In this document: positions 1 through 6,356 of the stretch, piece after piece
Numbering within the stretch: position 1 is the first letter of the stretch
Layout: every line of letters begins with the position of its first letter
Origin: Comamonadaceae bacterium UBA2237
GTDB taxonomy: Bacteria; Pseudomonadota; Gammaproteobacteria; Burkholderiales; Burkholderiaceae_C
Reading direction: 5' to 3'
NCBI GenBank assembly: GCA_002347905.1
Contig: DDYJ01000118.1
Coordinates: 6,764-13,119 of the forward strand
DNA length: 6,356 bases
Position numbers and translations under genes: made by a program
The notes under the pieces: model-generated
Seen by the model: the letters and a program-made list of their open reading frames with translations, nothing else
What the model was told of the DNA's origin: nothing
The model's database searches: none

Positions 1-931
1 AACCCATGGCTCTGCCACGTCGAATTTGTTCCAAACTCACCGCCAATAGCAGTGGCGAACGTTGCCGTAGCGCTTTGAGCGTTGCAGCTGCCCAGCCGTC
101 TGGTTCGTTGCGTTCCAATTGGCTCAAAGCACCGACTATGTCGTTGACAGTTGGCAAGCGGAAGATGGTATCGATATGTGAATTCCACCAAGGGGGTCTT
201 TGAGAGGCATTCGCCACTTGAGCGCTAACGATCTCAGTATTTGCCACTTCTGCAGGATGAAGAGCCGCTTGTTCTTTTACCCAAGCCACCACATCATGTC
301 CATTTTTCCATGACTGACTTTGCAAGCCATTCCATAGAGCTGTCAAAACCTTAGAGTCAATACAAACATCTGCCAGACCCACAGCAAGCGGCTCTGCACC
401 GCGCAGCAATTGTCCAGTCAGCGCAAGATACTCACCGGTGTTTCCGGGGCATCTGCTTAGAAAATAACCACCCCCAACATCTGGAAACAAGCCAATCTGC
501 GTTTCAGGCATCGCCATTTGTGTGCGCTCTGTCACAACGCGCAACGCAATACCTTGGCTCAAACCCATGCCGCCACCCATCACAATGCCATCCATCAAAG
601 CGATATATGGTTTGCAATAAGTGTGAATGATGTAGTTGAGGTTGTATTCCTCTGTGAAAAAATCCTCCAAGCTAGCATCGCCAGATAAAGCAGCTTGGTG
701 AAAGTAACGAATATCTCCTCCCGCACAAAAAGCACCGAAGGGGCCTTCCTTGTTGCTGCCGCGTATCACTACAGCCATCACCTCGGCATCGCTTTCAAAA
801 CCGCGTAGCACATGGGTGAGTTCTCTCACCATGGGCAACGACAAAGCATTCAAAGATTTGGGACGGTTCAAAGTGATAAAGCCTATTGCTCCGACTTTTT
901 CTGATAAGACTTCTTCGCTATACACGTTCAT
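1..931 (-). CDS. 3-hydroxyisobutyryl-CoA hydrolase-like protein (crotonase fold), 3' end beyond the window
   Basis: This open frame starts with ATG at 931 and stays open to the left edge, giving about 310 residues with no stop. It is therefore partial at its C-terminus; the family is usually about 350-380 residues. I see the crotonase N-terminus TLNRPKSLNAL (20-30), the oxyanion-hole segment FCAGGDIR (68-75), MDGIVMGGGMGLS (113-125) and MPETQIGLFPDVGGGYF (141-157). E143 and D151, eight residues apart, match the acidic pair of 3-hydroxyisobutyryl-CoA hydrolases. The first catalytic Glu of enoyl-CoA hydratases is replaced by G123, which favours hydrolase over hydratase. The family hydrolyses 3-hydroxyisobutyryl-CoA to 3-hydroxyisobutyrate and CoA in valine breakdown, in the cytoplasm. 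The start overlaps the transporter's end by 14 nt and has AGAGGA 8 nt upstream. Many bacterial members are annotated only as enoyl-CoA hydratase/isomerase, and the exact substrate is not proven here. Confidence 0.9.
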   Translation of the reverse strand, partial: MNVYSEEVLSEKVGAIGFITLNRPKSLNALSLPMVRELTHVLRGFESDAEVMAVVIRGSNKEGPFGAFCAGGDIRYFHQAALSGDASLEDFFTEEYNLNYIIHTYCKPYIALMDGIVMGGGMGLSQGIALRVVTERTQMAMPETQIGLFPDVGGGYFLSRCPGNTGEYLALTGQLLRGAEPLAVGLADVCIDSKVLTALWNGLQSQSWKNGHDVVAWVKEQAALHPAEVANTEIVSAQVANASQRPPWWNSHIDTIFRLPTVNDIVGALSQLERNEPDGWAAATLKALRQRSPLLLAVSLEQIRRGRAMG

Positions 932-1844
932 AGCTTTTTTCCTCTAAGCTTTTGCGTTTCATGCCGTAGGCATTAACCACCAACGCAACGATGACCAAAG
1001 CACCGCCACTGATGACGCGTGCACTGGGTTCTTCCCCCGCGCCTATCCATGCCAAAAATATCCCAAATAAAACTTCAAGCAAGGACAACAATGAAATTTC
1101 AGGCGCAGACAAAATGCGCGCACAAAAAACCAATAAGGTACAAGGCATGGCTAACTGAACCAAGCCTAATAATGCCAACCATGCAATATCGTGTGGACTC
1201 GAATGCAATGGCCATGCAAGCACAAACGTGAGCATTCCAGAAATAACGGCACCCACTAACACTGCAGGCAGCAGATCTAAGGAATCACCCGTTTTTTGGG
1301 CTTGCTGCACTACACACCAGTTAACTGCAGCTGCAGTGGGCACTAAAAACCCAATCAAAGTGCCCCATGGCAGTCCTGCCAAAGTGAAGGCATTAGTTGT
1401 GGAAGTTATTGCTTGGGGCTCCGCGTACATCCAAAACATTCCGCCGCCCGCAATCACAATGGCAATCCATGTGGGGAGTTGAATCGTTTGTTTGTAAAAA
1501 ATTCTGGCAACCAAGGCAGTAAGCAGAGGGCCAACGGACATAGTCACCAAGACTTCAGCCACGGACGCTAACGTCAATGCCACCATAAACGCGGTGAACA
1601 TGACTGCCCAACACATTCCACTGAGCCATAACTGCTTGGGTGCTTTCACTAAACGCTGCAAGACACCCGGACCTTGCAAGACCCGAAGAAAAACAACCAA
1701 GCAAATAGCGGTAAAAAAGCTCCGCCAAAAAGTCAACTCAAAACTTTGAACCGACTCCAACATCCGCGTGACCACACCCGCGATAGACCACATGGCGGCA
1801 GCAGCCACCATGGTCCAAAAAGCACGGGTTCGGGTCCAACGCAA
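918..1844 (-). CDS. EamA/DMT-superfamily permease, ten predicted membrane helices
   Basis: This 308-residue, strongly hydrophobic inner-membrane protein is typical in length for the drug/metabolite transporter (EamA, formerly DUF6) family. By eye it has ten membrane segments: about 10-28, 35-55, 73-93, 95-113, 124-140, 153-175, 188-212, 218-240, 245-265 and 272-292. They form two five-helix repeats. The short tail is basic and charged (MKRKSLEEKSYERV), consistent with a cytoplasmic C-terminus. Family members usually export amino acids or other small metabolites, but the sequence does not reveal the substrate. The preferred start is TTG at 1844, with AAGGA 8 nt upstream overlapping the typA stop. 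The next in-frame start is ATG at 1811 (codon 12, giving 297 residues); it has only a poorly spaced GGA and would cut into the first helix. The gene begins 11 nt after typA and overlaps the hydrolase start by 14 nt, so it is probably cotranscribed with both. Confidence 0.88.
   Translation of the reverse strand: MRWTRTRAFWTMVAAAAMWSIAGVVTRMLESVQSFELTFWRSFFTAICLVVFLRVLQGPGVLQRLVKAPKQLWLSGMCWAVMFTAFMVALTLASVAEVLVTMSVGPLLTALVARIFYKQTIQLPTWIAIVIAGGGMFWMYAEPQAITSTTNAFTLAGLPWGTLIGFLVPTAAAVNWCVVQQAQKTGDSLDLLPAVLVGAVISGMLTFVLAWPLHSSPHDIAWLALLGLVQLAMPCTLLVFCARILSAPEISLLSLLEVLFGIFLAWIGAGEEPSARVISGGALVIVALVVNAYGMKRKSLEEKSYERV
940..945 (-). promoter_or_regulatory. Ribosome binding site of the hydrolase gene
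   Basis: AGAGGA on the minus strand lies 8 nt before the ATG at 931. It sits inside the last codons of the upstream transporter gene and supports this start, which creates a 14-nt, out-of-frame gene overlap. A weak 5-bp AGCTT/AAGCT pairing flanks the site and is probably not significant. Confidence 0.75.
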
Positions 1845-1878
1845 GAAGCTTTTCCTTAAATCTTGTTTTTCTTGCGCT
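1838..1878 (-). repeat. Inverted repeat across the typA/transporter junction, possible start-codon-sequestering hairpin
   Basis: On the minus strand CGCAAGAA (1876-1869) and TTCTTGCG (1847-1840) are perfect 8-base inverted repeats separated by 21 bases. A G-U and an A-U pair extend the stem to 10 bp. The downstream arm contains the transporter's TTG start codon (1844-1842). The upstream arm lies in the last codons of typA. The loop holds the typA stop and the AAGGA ribosome binding site. No U-run follows, so it is not a standard terminator. The pairing is seen directly; a regulatory role is inference. Confidence 0.5.
1853..1857 (-). promoter_or_regulatory. Ribosome binding site deciding the TTG start of the transporter
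   Basis: AAGGA on the minus strand ends 8 nt before the TTG at 1844-1842 and shares bases with the typA stop codon TAA (1858-1856). Its spacing supports TTG over the downstream ATG at 1811. Ribosomes terminating on typA would land directly on this site, as expected for translational coupling. Confidence 0.7.
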
Positions 1879-3676
1879 CGTGCTCTTTTAAGTAACGTTT
1901 ACGCAAACGCACACTTTTAGGCGTTATTTCGACCAATTCGTCGTCATCGATAAATTCAACGCCGTACTCCAACGTCAAATCAATGGGAGGAGTGATTTTC
2001 ACAGCGTCTTCTTTTCCAGAGACGCGAAAGTTGGTTAATTGCTTGGTACGGGTAGCGTTGACCACCAAATCGTTGTCACGGCTGTGGATACCCACAATCA
2101 TGCCTTCGTACACAGGGTCGTTGGCTTTCACAAACATACGGCCACGGTCATCGAGTTTGCCCAAGGCGTAGGTGAAGATTTCACCGTCGTCCATAGAAAT
2201 CAACACACCGTTTTTACGTCCACCAATGTCACCTTTATGAGCTTCATAGCTGTCAAAGATGTTGGAGATCAAGCCTGAACCACGGGTCAGGTTTAAAAAC
2301 TCATTGGTAAAACCAATCAAACCACGCGCAGGAATACGGTATTCCAAACGGACACGGCCACGGCCATCAGGTTCCATGTTGACGAGTTCGCCTTTGCGCT
2401 CGCCCAAAGCTTGCATAACACCACCTTGGTGGGCTTCTTCAATGTCGGCGGTGACCAATTCGATGGGTTCGTGGCGCTCGCCATTGACATCGCGGTACAC
2501 CACGCGCGGTTTAGACACTGCCAATTCGTAGCCCTCACGGCGCATGTTCTCTAACAAAATGGTCAAGTGCAACTCACCACGGCCCATTACTTCGAACACA
2601 CCCTCTTCGTCCGTCTCTTTGACACGCAAAGCAACGTTGTGCTGCAGTTCTTTTTGTAGGCGGTCCCAAATTTGGCGGCTGGTCACGAACTTGCCTTCAC
2701 GTCCCGCCAAGGGGCTGGTGTTGACGCAGAAATTCATTGTCAATGTGGGTTCGTCTACCTTCAACATAGGCAAGGGAGTTGGATTCAAAGGGTCGGTGAT
2801 AGTGACACCAATTCCGATATCCGCAATACCGTTGATCAAAACAATGTCCCCAGGACCCGCCTCAGTCGCTTGCACACGTTCTAGACCCTGGAACGTCAGC
2901 ACTTGGTTGACACGACCTTTCACTGGCTTGCCATCCACGCCCTCCATCACCACAACATCCATCATGGGTTTGATAGTGCCTTGGCTGATTCGGCCAACGC
3001 CAATACGACCAACAAATGTTGAGAAGTCCAACGCAGAAATTTGTAATTGCAAAGGTGCACTAGGGTCACCTTTTTGTGCAGGCACATGCTTCAAAATGGT
3101 ATTGAACAAGGCTGACATATCTGGCCCCCACTGCTCACCAGCAGCGCCCTCCTCCATCGATGTCCAACCATTGATGCCTGATGCATACACCACGGGAAAA
3201 TCGAGTTGCTCGTCAGTTGCGCCGAGTTTGTCAAACAAGTCAAAGGCGGCGTTCACCACAAAGTTTGGACGTGCACCAGGCTTATCGACTTTGTTCACCA
3301 CCAAAATTGGGCGTAGTCCCAAAGCCAAGGCTTTCTTGGTAACAAAACGGGTTTGGGGCATCGGGCCTTCTTGCGCGTCAATCAACAGCACCACGCCGTC
3401 GACCATGGACAAGGCACGTTCCACTTCGCCGCCAAAGTCCGCGTGTCCAGGGGTATCAACGATGTTGATGTGGGTGCCTTCCCAGCTCACCGCACAGTTT
3501 TTAGCCAAGATGGTGATGCCACGTTCACGCTCAATCGCGTTGTTGTCCATCACCGTATCGACTACTTTTTCATGTTCAGCAAATGTGCCAGATTGGCGTA
3601 AAAGTTGGTCGACCATGGTGGTTTTGCCGTGGTCCACGTGCGCGATGATCGCGATATTGCGAATTTGTTTACTCAT
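1856..3676 (-). CDS. typA: Ribosome-associated translational GTPase TypA/BipA, complete
   Basis: This 606-residue protein has the normal length and domain order of TypA (BipA). The GTPase domain shows G1 AHVDHGKTT (12-20), G2 ERGITI (51-56), G3 DTPGH (74-78, with the catalytic-type H78), G4 NKVD (128-131) and G5 near ASG (165-167). A beta-barrel domain II follows (about 205-295), then EF-G-like domains III (about 305-385) and V (about 395-480, with [15 protein letters not shown]). The TypA-specific C-terminal domain (about 485-600) ends in a basic tail. It lacks EF-G domain IV, and its specific C-terminus separates it from LepA and EF-G. TypA binds the 70S ribosome at the EF-G site and acts in 50S assembly and in growth under stress or cold. 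The ATG at 3676 overlaps the truB stop as ATGA and has GGAG 8 nt upstream. Sequence and reading frame look intact. Confidence 0.98.
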   Translation of the reverse strand: MSKQIRNIAIIAHVDHGKTTMVDQLLRQSGTFAEHEKVVDTVMDNNAIERERGITILAKNCAVSWEGTHINIVDTPGHADFGGEVERALSMVDGVVLLIDAQEGPMPQTRFVTKKALALGLRPILVVNKVDKPGARPNFVVNAAFDLFDKLGATDEQLDFPVVYASGINGWTSMEEGAAGEQWGPDMSALFNTILKHVPAQKGDPSAPLQLQISALDFSTFVGRIGVGRISQGTIKPMMDVVVMEGVDGKPVKGRVNQVLTFQGLERVQATEAGPGDIVLINGIADIGIGVTITDPLNPTPLPMLKVDEPTLTMNFCVNTSPLAGREGKFVTSRQIWDRLQKELQHNVALRVKETDEEGVFEVMGRGELHLTILLENMRREGYELAVSKPRVVYRDVNGERHEPIELVTADIEEAHQGGVMQALGERKGELVNMEPDGRGRVRLEYRIPARGLIGFTNEFLNLTRGSGLISNIFDSYEAHKGDIGGRKNGVLISMDDGEIFTYALGKLDDRGRMFVKANDPVYEGMIVGIHSRDNDLVVNATRTKQLTNFRVSGKEDAVKITPPIDLTLEYGVEFIDDDELVEITPKSVRLRKRYLKEHERKKNKI

Positions 3677-4623
3677 ACTTCACTCTCCAAAATGGTTTGA
3701 ATTTCTATGGGGCTTAACAAGCGCCCAGGAATTAGTTCTCCGGCTTTCACATGCGCAGTGCCTAGCAATGCGCGAGGGGATTCGCCGTAAACAGCGGTTT
3801 GCTCGCAATCAGGCCAATTGCCTCTGCGACGTAAACCACTTAAAAATCTGCCAGCATCTTCTTTGTTCAAGGTGACAGAGATATGTCCGTCCAATAGCGC
3901 ATCAACTGGTAATAAACGGGTGGCGCGGTCTGCTTCAGACAAGGCCTCGAAATCTTGGAGACCAATGCATTGGTCTACTTGGAAAGACCCAGTGGCCGTG
4001 CGGCGTAAATAAGTGACATGCGCACCACAACCCAAAGCATTACCAATATCCTGTGCCAAGGTTCTGATGTATGTGCCCTTGCTGCAACGCACACGAATGC
4101 GCAAACGACGCACGCCATTTTTTGGCTCAATTTCTTCTATTGAAAGCGTATGGATAGTGATGTTGCGTGCCGAACGTTCAACGTCTATCCCAGCGCGCGC
4201 ATAGTCGTAGAGGGCTTTGCCGTCTTTCTTCAGAGCGCTATACATCGGAGGGATTTGCGCAATCGGTCCAGTGAAACGTTCTTCAACAGCTTGTAGTTGC
4301 TCAGGAGAAAAATCTACGGGCTTGGTGGCAACCACTTCACCTTCTGCATCGCCCGTAGCGGTTTCAATACCCAAGGAGGCAATCGCTTCATACGATTTAT
4401 CCGCATCCAAATGCAATTGGCTAAATTTAGTAGCTGCACCAAAACACAAGGGCAACACACCTGTAGCCAATGGATCTAAGGTGCCCGTGTGTCCTGCTTT
4501 TTCAGCGCGCAACAACCACTTGGCCTTTTGCAAAGCATCATTGCTAGAGATGGAGAGGGGTTTGTCTAACAGCAACACCCCATGCACAGGGCGTCGCTGC
4601 ACCCTGGTGCGCGGCGCGTTCAT
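3673..4623 (-). CDS. truB: tRNA pseudouridine(55) synthase TruB, complete
   Basis: This 316-residue enzyme is of usual length and converts U55 in the T-loop of elongator tRNAs to pseudouridine; the family also acts as a tRNA-folding chaperone. The N-terminal motif LLLDKP (17-22) leads into [13 protein letters not shown] (43-55), with nucleophile D50 and H45 matching E. coli D48 and H43. The active-site tyrosine is in KSYEA (Y79). [19 protein letters not shown] (126-144) and [11 protein letters not shown] (181-191, R188 matching E. coli R181) complete the catalytic core. A TruB C-terminal, PUA-like tRNA-binding domain occupies about 245-310. The motif after DKP reads LSISSND, where a glycine is usual at the position of S24. 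The ATG at 4623 follows the rbfA stop by 2 nt and has AAGGA 9 nt upstream within rbfA. The gene ends in a 4-nt overlap with typA. Confidence 0.98.
   Translation of the reverse strand: MNAPRTRVQRRPVHGVLLLDKPLSISSNDALQKAKWLLRAEKAGHTGTLDPLATGVLPLCFGAATKFSQLHLDADKSYEAIASLGIETATGDAEGEVVATKPVDFSPEQLQAVEERFTGPIAQIPPMYSALKKDGKALYDYARAGIDVERSARNITIHTLSIEEIEPKNGVRRLRIRVRCSKGTYIRTLAQDIGNALGCGAHVTYLRRTATGSFQVDQCIGLQDFEALSEADRATRLLPVDALLDGHISVTLNKEDAGRFLSGLRRRGNWPDCEQTAVYGESPRALLGTAHVKAGELIPGRLLSPIEIQTILESEV
3685..3688 (-). promoter_or_regulatory. Ribosome binding site of typA inside the truB 3' end
   Basis: GGAG on the minus strand lies 8 nt before the typA ATG and inside the last codons of truB. Together with the 4-nt ATGA stop/start overlap it fixes the typA start and indicates termination-reinitiation coupling with truB. 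Confidence 0.7.
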
Positions 4624-4625
4624 TC

Positions 4626-4997
4626 TCAGTCGTCCTTAGCGCGGGAAGAGACAGCCTTGGCGATCAAGGCATTCATATCTGACGCATGCTCGGGCGTGCG
4701 GTCGTAGATGAAATGTAAAGACGGCACGGTATGGATATGCAAGCGCTTGAATAAACCATTACGCAAAAAACCAGCGGCTTGGTTCAAACCTTCTGCTGTT
4801 TCAACAGGATCACCGTTAAGAACACTGAAATGCACTTTGGCATGTGCGTAATCGGGTGTGACTTCCACACCTTGCAAAGTCACCATGCCCACGCGCGGAT
4901 CTTTCAACTCGCGCGCGATGAGTTCGGCCAGGTCGCGTTGGATCTGGTCGGCAACTTGGTAACTGCGGTTAGGCGTAGAACTTGATTTACGGGCCAT
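4626..4997 (-). CDS. rbfA: 30S ribosome-binding factor RbfA, complete
   Basis: This small protein of 123 residues has the usual RbfA size. It binds the immature 30S subunit and is needed for late processing and folding around the 5' end of 16S rRNA, and for cold adaptation. It has a single KH-II-like domain. Visible landmarks are the N-terminal helix with [21 protein letters not shown] (15-35, read in parts), [17 protein letters not shown] (44-60), the A-x-G kink A74-A75-G76 replacing the KH G-x-x-G loop, and [16 protein letters not shown] (84-99). The short tail rich in charged residues ([10 protein letters not shown]) is typical. It begins 12 nt after infB. Only a weak GAG 4 nt from the ATG at 4997 serves as ribosome binding site, so its translation probably depends on ribosomes finishing infB. 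Its stop lies 2 nt before truB. Confidence 0.97.
   Translation of the reverse strand: MARKSSSTPNRSYQVADQIQRDLAELIARELKDPRVGMVTLQGVEVTPDYAHAKVHFSVLNGDPVETAEGLNQAAGFLRNGLFKRLHIHTVPSLHFIYDRTPEHASDMNALIAKAVSSRAKDD
4633..4637 (-). promoter_or_regulatory. Ribosome binding site of truB inside rbfA
   Basis: AAGGA on the minus strand lies 9 nt before the truB ATG and inside the final codons of rbfA, whose stop is only 2 nt upstream of that ATG. This supports the start and suggests translational coupling. Confidence 0.7.
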
Positions 4998-5009
4998 GGC
5001 ACTCGCGTT

Positions 5010-6356
5010 TTACAACGAACGGGCAACCTCTTTGATTTCAAAGAACTCCAACACATCGCCTTCGACGATGTCGTTGTAGTTTTTGATGGTCAAGCCGCAT
5101 TCAAAGTTCTCTTTAACTTCTTTGGCGTCGTCTTTGAAACGCTTCAAGCTGTCGAGTTCGCCCGTGAAGATAACCACGTTGTTGCGCAACAAGCGTAACT
5201 TTGCGGTACGACGTACCAAGCCAGAGGTGACCATACAACCTGCGATCGCACCAATCTTGCTAACGCGCAATACTTGGCGAATTTCGGCGGTACCGATGAC
5301 TTCTTCTTTCTTATCAGGCGTCAACATGCCCGACATCGCTGCCTTGAGTTCGTCAACAGCGTCGTAGATGATGTTGTAGTAACGGATCTCGACGTCGTTC
5401 GATTCAGCCAACTTGCGCGCACCTGCGTCGGCACGGGTGTTGAATCCAATCACCACGGCTTTGGATGCAATTGCCAAGTTGACATCGCTCTCGCTGATGC
5501 CACCGACAGCGGCATAGACCAACTGCACTTTGACCTCATCGGTAGACAACTTGAGCAATGACGCAGCCAGAGCTTCTTGCGAACCTTGCACGTCGGCTTT
5601 GACAATGATGGGCAACATCTTCACATCACCAGACGTCATATCAGAGAACATGTTCTCAAGTTTCGACGCTTGCTGTTTGGCCAACTTGGTGTTGCGAACC
5701 TTTCCAGCGCGGTACGTGGCAATTTCACGGGCACGGCGTTCGTCGGTCATGACCATGAAGTCGTCACCGGCTTGCGGTACTTCGGTCAAACCTTGAATTT
5801 CAACAGGAATAGATGGCCCCGCTGCTTTGATTGGCTTGCCGTTTTCATCCAGCATGGCACGCACACGGCCAAATGTTTGTCCAGCTAAGACAACATCACC
5901 TACGTTCAAGGTACCAGACTGCACCAAGACAGTAGCCACAGGGCCACGCCCTTTGTCCAAACGCGCCTCGATCACCAAGCCTTTGGCCATGGCTTCAACG
6001 GGAGCCTTGAGTTCCAAGACTTCGGCTTGCAGCAAGACCTGTTCGAGCAAGGCGTCAATGCCTTCACCTGTTTTGGCTGAGACCAAAACAAAAGGCGAAT
6101 CGCCGCCGAATTCTTCGGGAACGACTTCTTCGCTCACCAATTCGCCTTTGACGCGTTCAGGATTGGCACCGGGTTTGTCGATCTTGTTGACTGCCACAAC
6201 GATAGGCACACTAGCCGCTTTTGCATGCTTGATAGCCTCTTTGGTTTGCGGCATCACGCCGTCATCAGCTGCCACCACCAAGATAACGATGTCCGTCGCT
6301 TTAGCACCACGGGCACGCATGGCTGTAAAGGCCTCGTGACCAGGGGTATCAAGGAA
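5010..6356 (-). CDS. infB: Translation initiation factor IF-2, C-terminal half (5' end beyond the window)
   Basis: The frame is open at the right edge, where it already encodes [13 protein letters not shown]; the ATG at 6320 is therefore an internal methionine and not the start. About 448 residues are visible, roughly half of a typical IF-2. Missing are the N-terminal domains and the G1 and G2 boxes. In partial numbering, present are G3 DTPGH (3-7), G4 NKID (57-60), G5 SAK (93-95), a beta-barrel domain II (about 115-205), domain III (about 235-335, starting near [12 protein letters not shown]) and the C-terminal fMet-tRNA-binding domain (about 345-448, with [11 protein letters not shown]), ending [13 protein letters not shown]-2 is the GTPase that positions initiator fMet-tRNA on the 30S subunit and promotes 50S joining. 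In proteobacteria infB commonly sits downstream of nusA and directly upstream of rbfA, as seen here on the downstream side. No frame disruption is seen. Confidence 0.98.
   Translation of the reverse strand, partial: FLDTPGHEAFTAMRARGAKATDIVILVVAADDGVMPQTKEAIKHAKAASVPIVVAVNKIDKPGANPERVKGELVSEEVVPEEFGGDSPFVLVSAKTGEGIDALLEQVLLQAEVLELKAPVEAMAKGLVIEARLDKGRGPVATVLVQSGTLNVGDVVLAGQTFGRVRAMLDENGKPIKAAGPSIPVEIQGLTEVPQAGDDFMVMTDERRAREIATYRAGKVRNTKLAKQQASKLENMFSDMTSGDVKMLPIIVKADVQGSQEALAASLLKLSTDEVKVQLVYAAVGGISESDVNLAIASKAVVIGFNTRADAGARKLAESNDVEIRYYNIIYDAVDELKAAMSGMLTPDKKEEVIGTAEIRQVLRVSKIGAIAGCMVTSGLVRRTAKLRLLRNNVVIFTGELDSLKRFKDDAKEVKENFECGLTIKNYNDIVEGDVLEFFEIKEVARSL

Larger units (their letters stand above)
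918..6356 (-). other. Probable single operon infB-rbfA-truB-typA-permease-hydrolase
   Basis: Six consecutive minus-strand genes are joined by gaps of 12, 2 and 11 nt and overlaps of 4 and 14 nt. None of the junctions can hold a conventional terminator, and every gene after rbfA has its ribosome binding site inside, or touching, the preceding gene. The promoter must lie to the right of the window, probably upstream of a rimP-nusA segment as in other proteobacteria (inference). Internal promoters within coding sequence cannot be excluded by reading alone. The hydrolase continues the unit past 918 to the left edge. Confidence 0.75.

Noticed and set aside
750..947. Small plus-strand open frame opposite the start of the hydrolase gene
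   Set aside because: The opposite strand encodes the well-conserved crotonase N-terminus with a good ribosome binding site; the plus-strand frame has no supporting features.
1838..1878. Rho-independent terminator after typA
   Set aside because: The inverted repeat has a long 21-nt loop, a stem that is not GC-rich throughout and no U-tract after it, and its 3' arm is the start of the next gene.
2544..3875. Long plus-strand open frame of 443 codons antisense to typA and the end of truB
   Set aside because: It lies opposite highly conserved typA and truB coding sequence, has no recognisable domain, and its Ser/Thr/Pro/Arg-rich composition is what an antisense shadow of biased codons gives. It also crosses the typA/truB junction with no ribosome binding site that I could credit.
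4217..4639. Plus-strand open frame of 140 codons opposite truB
   Set aside because: It is antisense to the catalytic core of TruB, has no family resemblance and runs across the truB/rbfA junction; a shadow frame.
6318..6320. ATG as a possible start of infB
   Set aside because: The frame continues upstream to the window edge and already encodes the conserved [12 protein letters not shown] segment, so this methionine is internal to the G domain.
5827..6339. Plus-strand open frame of 170 codons opposite infB
   Set aside because: It is antisense to the conserved GTPase and domain II region of IF-2 and has a low-complexity Ser/Thr/Ala/Pro-rich translation without a known motif; a shadow frame.
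1..6356. CRISPR array, insertion sequence, tRNA/rRNA gene, phage or toxin-antitoxin content
   Set aside because: I saw no repeat-spacer periodicity, transposase motif, terminal inverted repeats or structured RNA gene; essentially every base belongs to one of six recognisable genes.

Overview
The window is a gene-dense stretch of bacterial chromosome. All six genes lie on the minus strand, and the largest gap between them is 12 bases. In transcription order (right to left) they are infB (C-terminal half only, cut by the right edge), rbfA, truB, typA/bipA, a ten-helix EamA/DMT-family transporter, and a 3-hydroxyisobutyryl-CoA hydrolase-like gene cut by the left edge. The order infB-rbfA-truB-typA, moderate GC (about half by eye) and the TruB and TypA sequences suggest a betaproteobacterium, most likely Burkholderiales and perhaps a low-GC member of the Comamonadaceae. 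The taxonomic call is inference from recalled family features, not from a search.

Layout: 5010-6356 is translation initiation factor 2, from the G3 box DTPGH to its stop. 4626-4997 is ribosome-binding factor A. 3673-4623 is tRNA pseudouridine-55 synthase. 1856-3676 is the ribosome-associated GTPase TypA/BipA. 918-1844 is the transporter, which appears to start at TTG. 1-931 is the acyl-CoA hydrolase. Junctions in order are a 12-nt gap, a 2-nt gap, a 4-nt ATGA overlap, an 11-nt gap and a 14-nt overlap. No room exists for a conventional terminator or a separate intergenic promoter, so the set reads as one transcript with extensive translational coupling. There is no gene-free stretch of any size.

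The first four genes form a coherent translation and ribosome-maturation module: initiation (IF2), 30S maturation (RbfA), tRNA modification (TruB) and ribosome assembly or stress adaptation (TypA). The last two, a metabolite exporter-like permease and a valine-catabolism-type hydrolase, have no obvious link to it and look like downstream passengers on the operon.

I found no previously undescribed system. The most interesting local signal is an inverted repeat (1838-1878) across the typA stop. It would pair the end of the typA message with the transporter's TTG start codon and leave the Shine-Dalgarno in the loop, which suggests coupling of transporter translation to typA. The remaining observations are modest.
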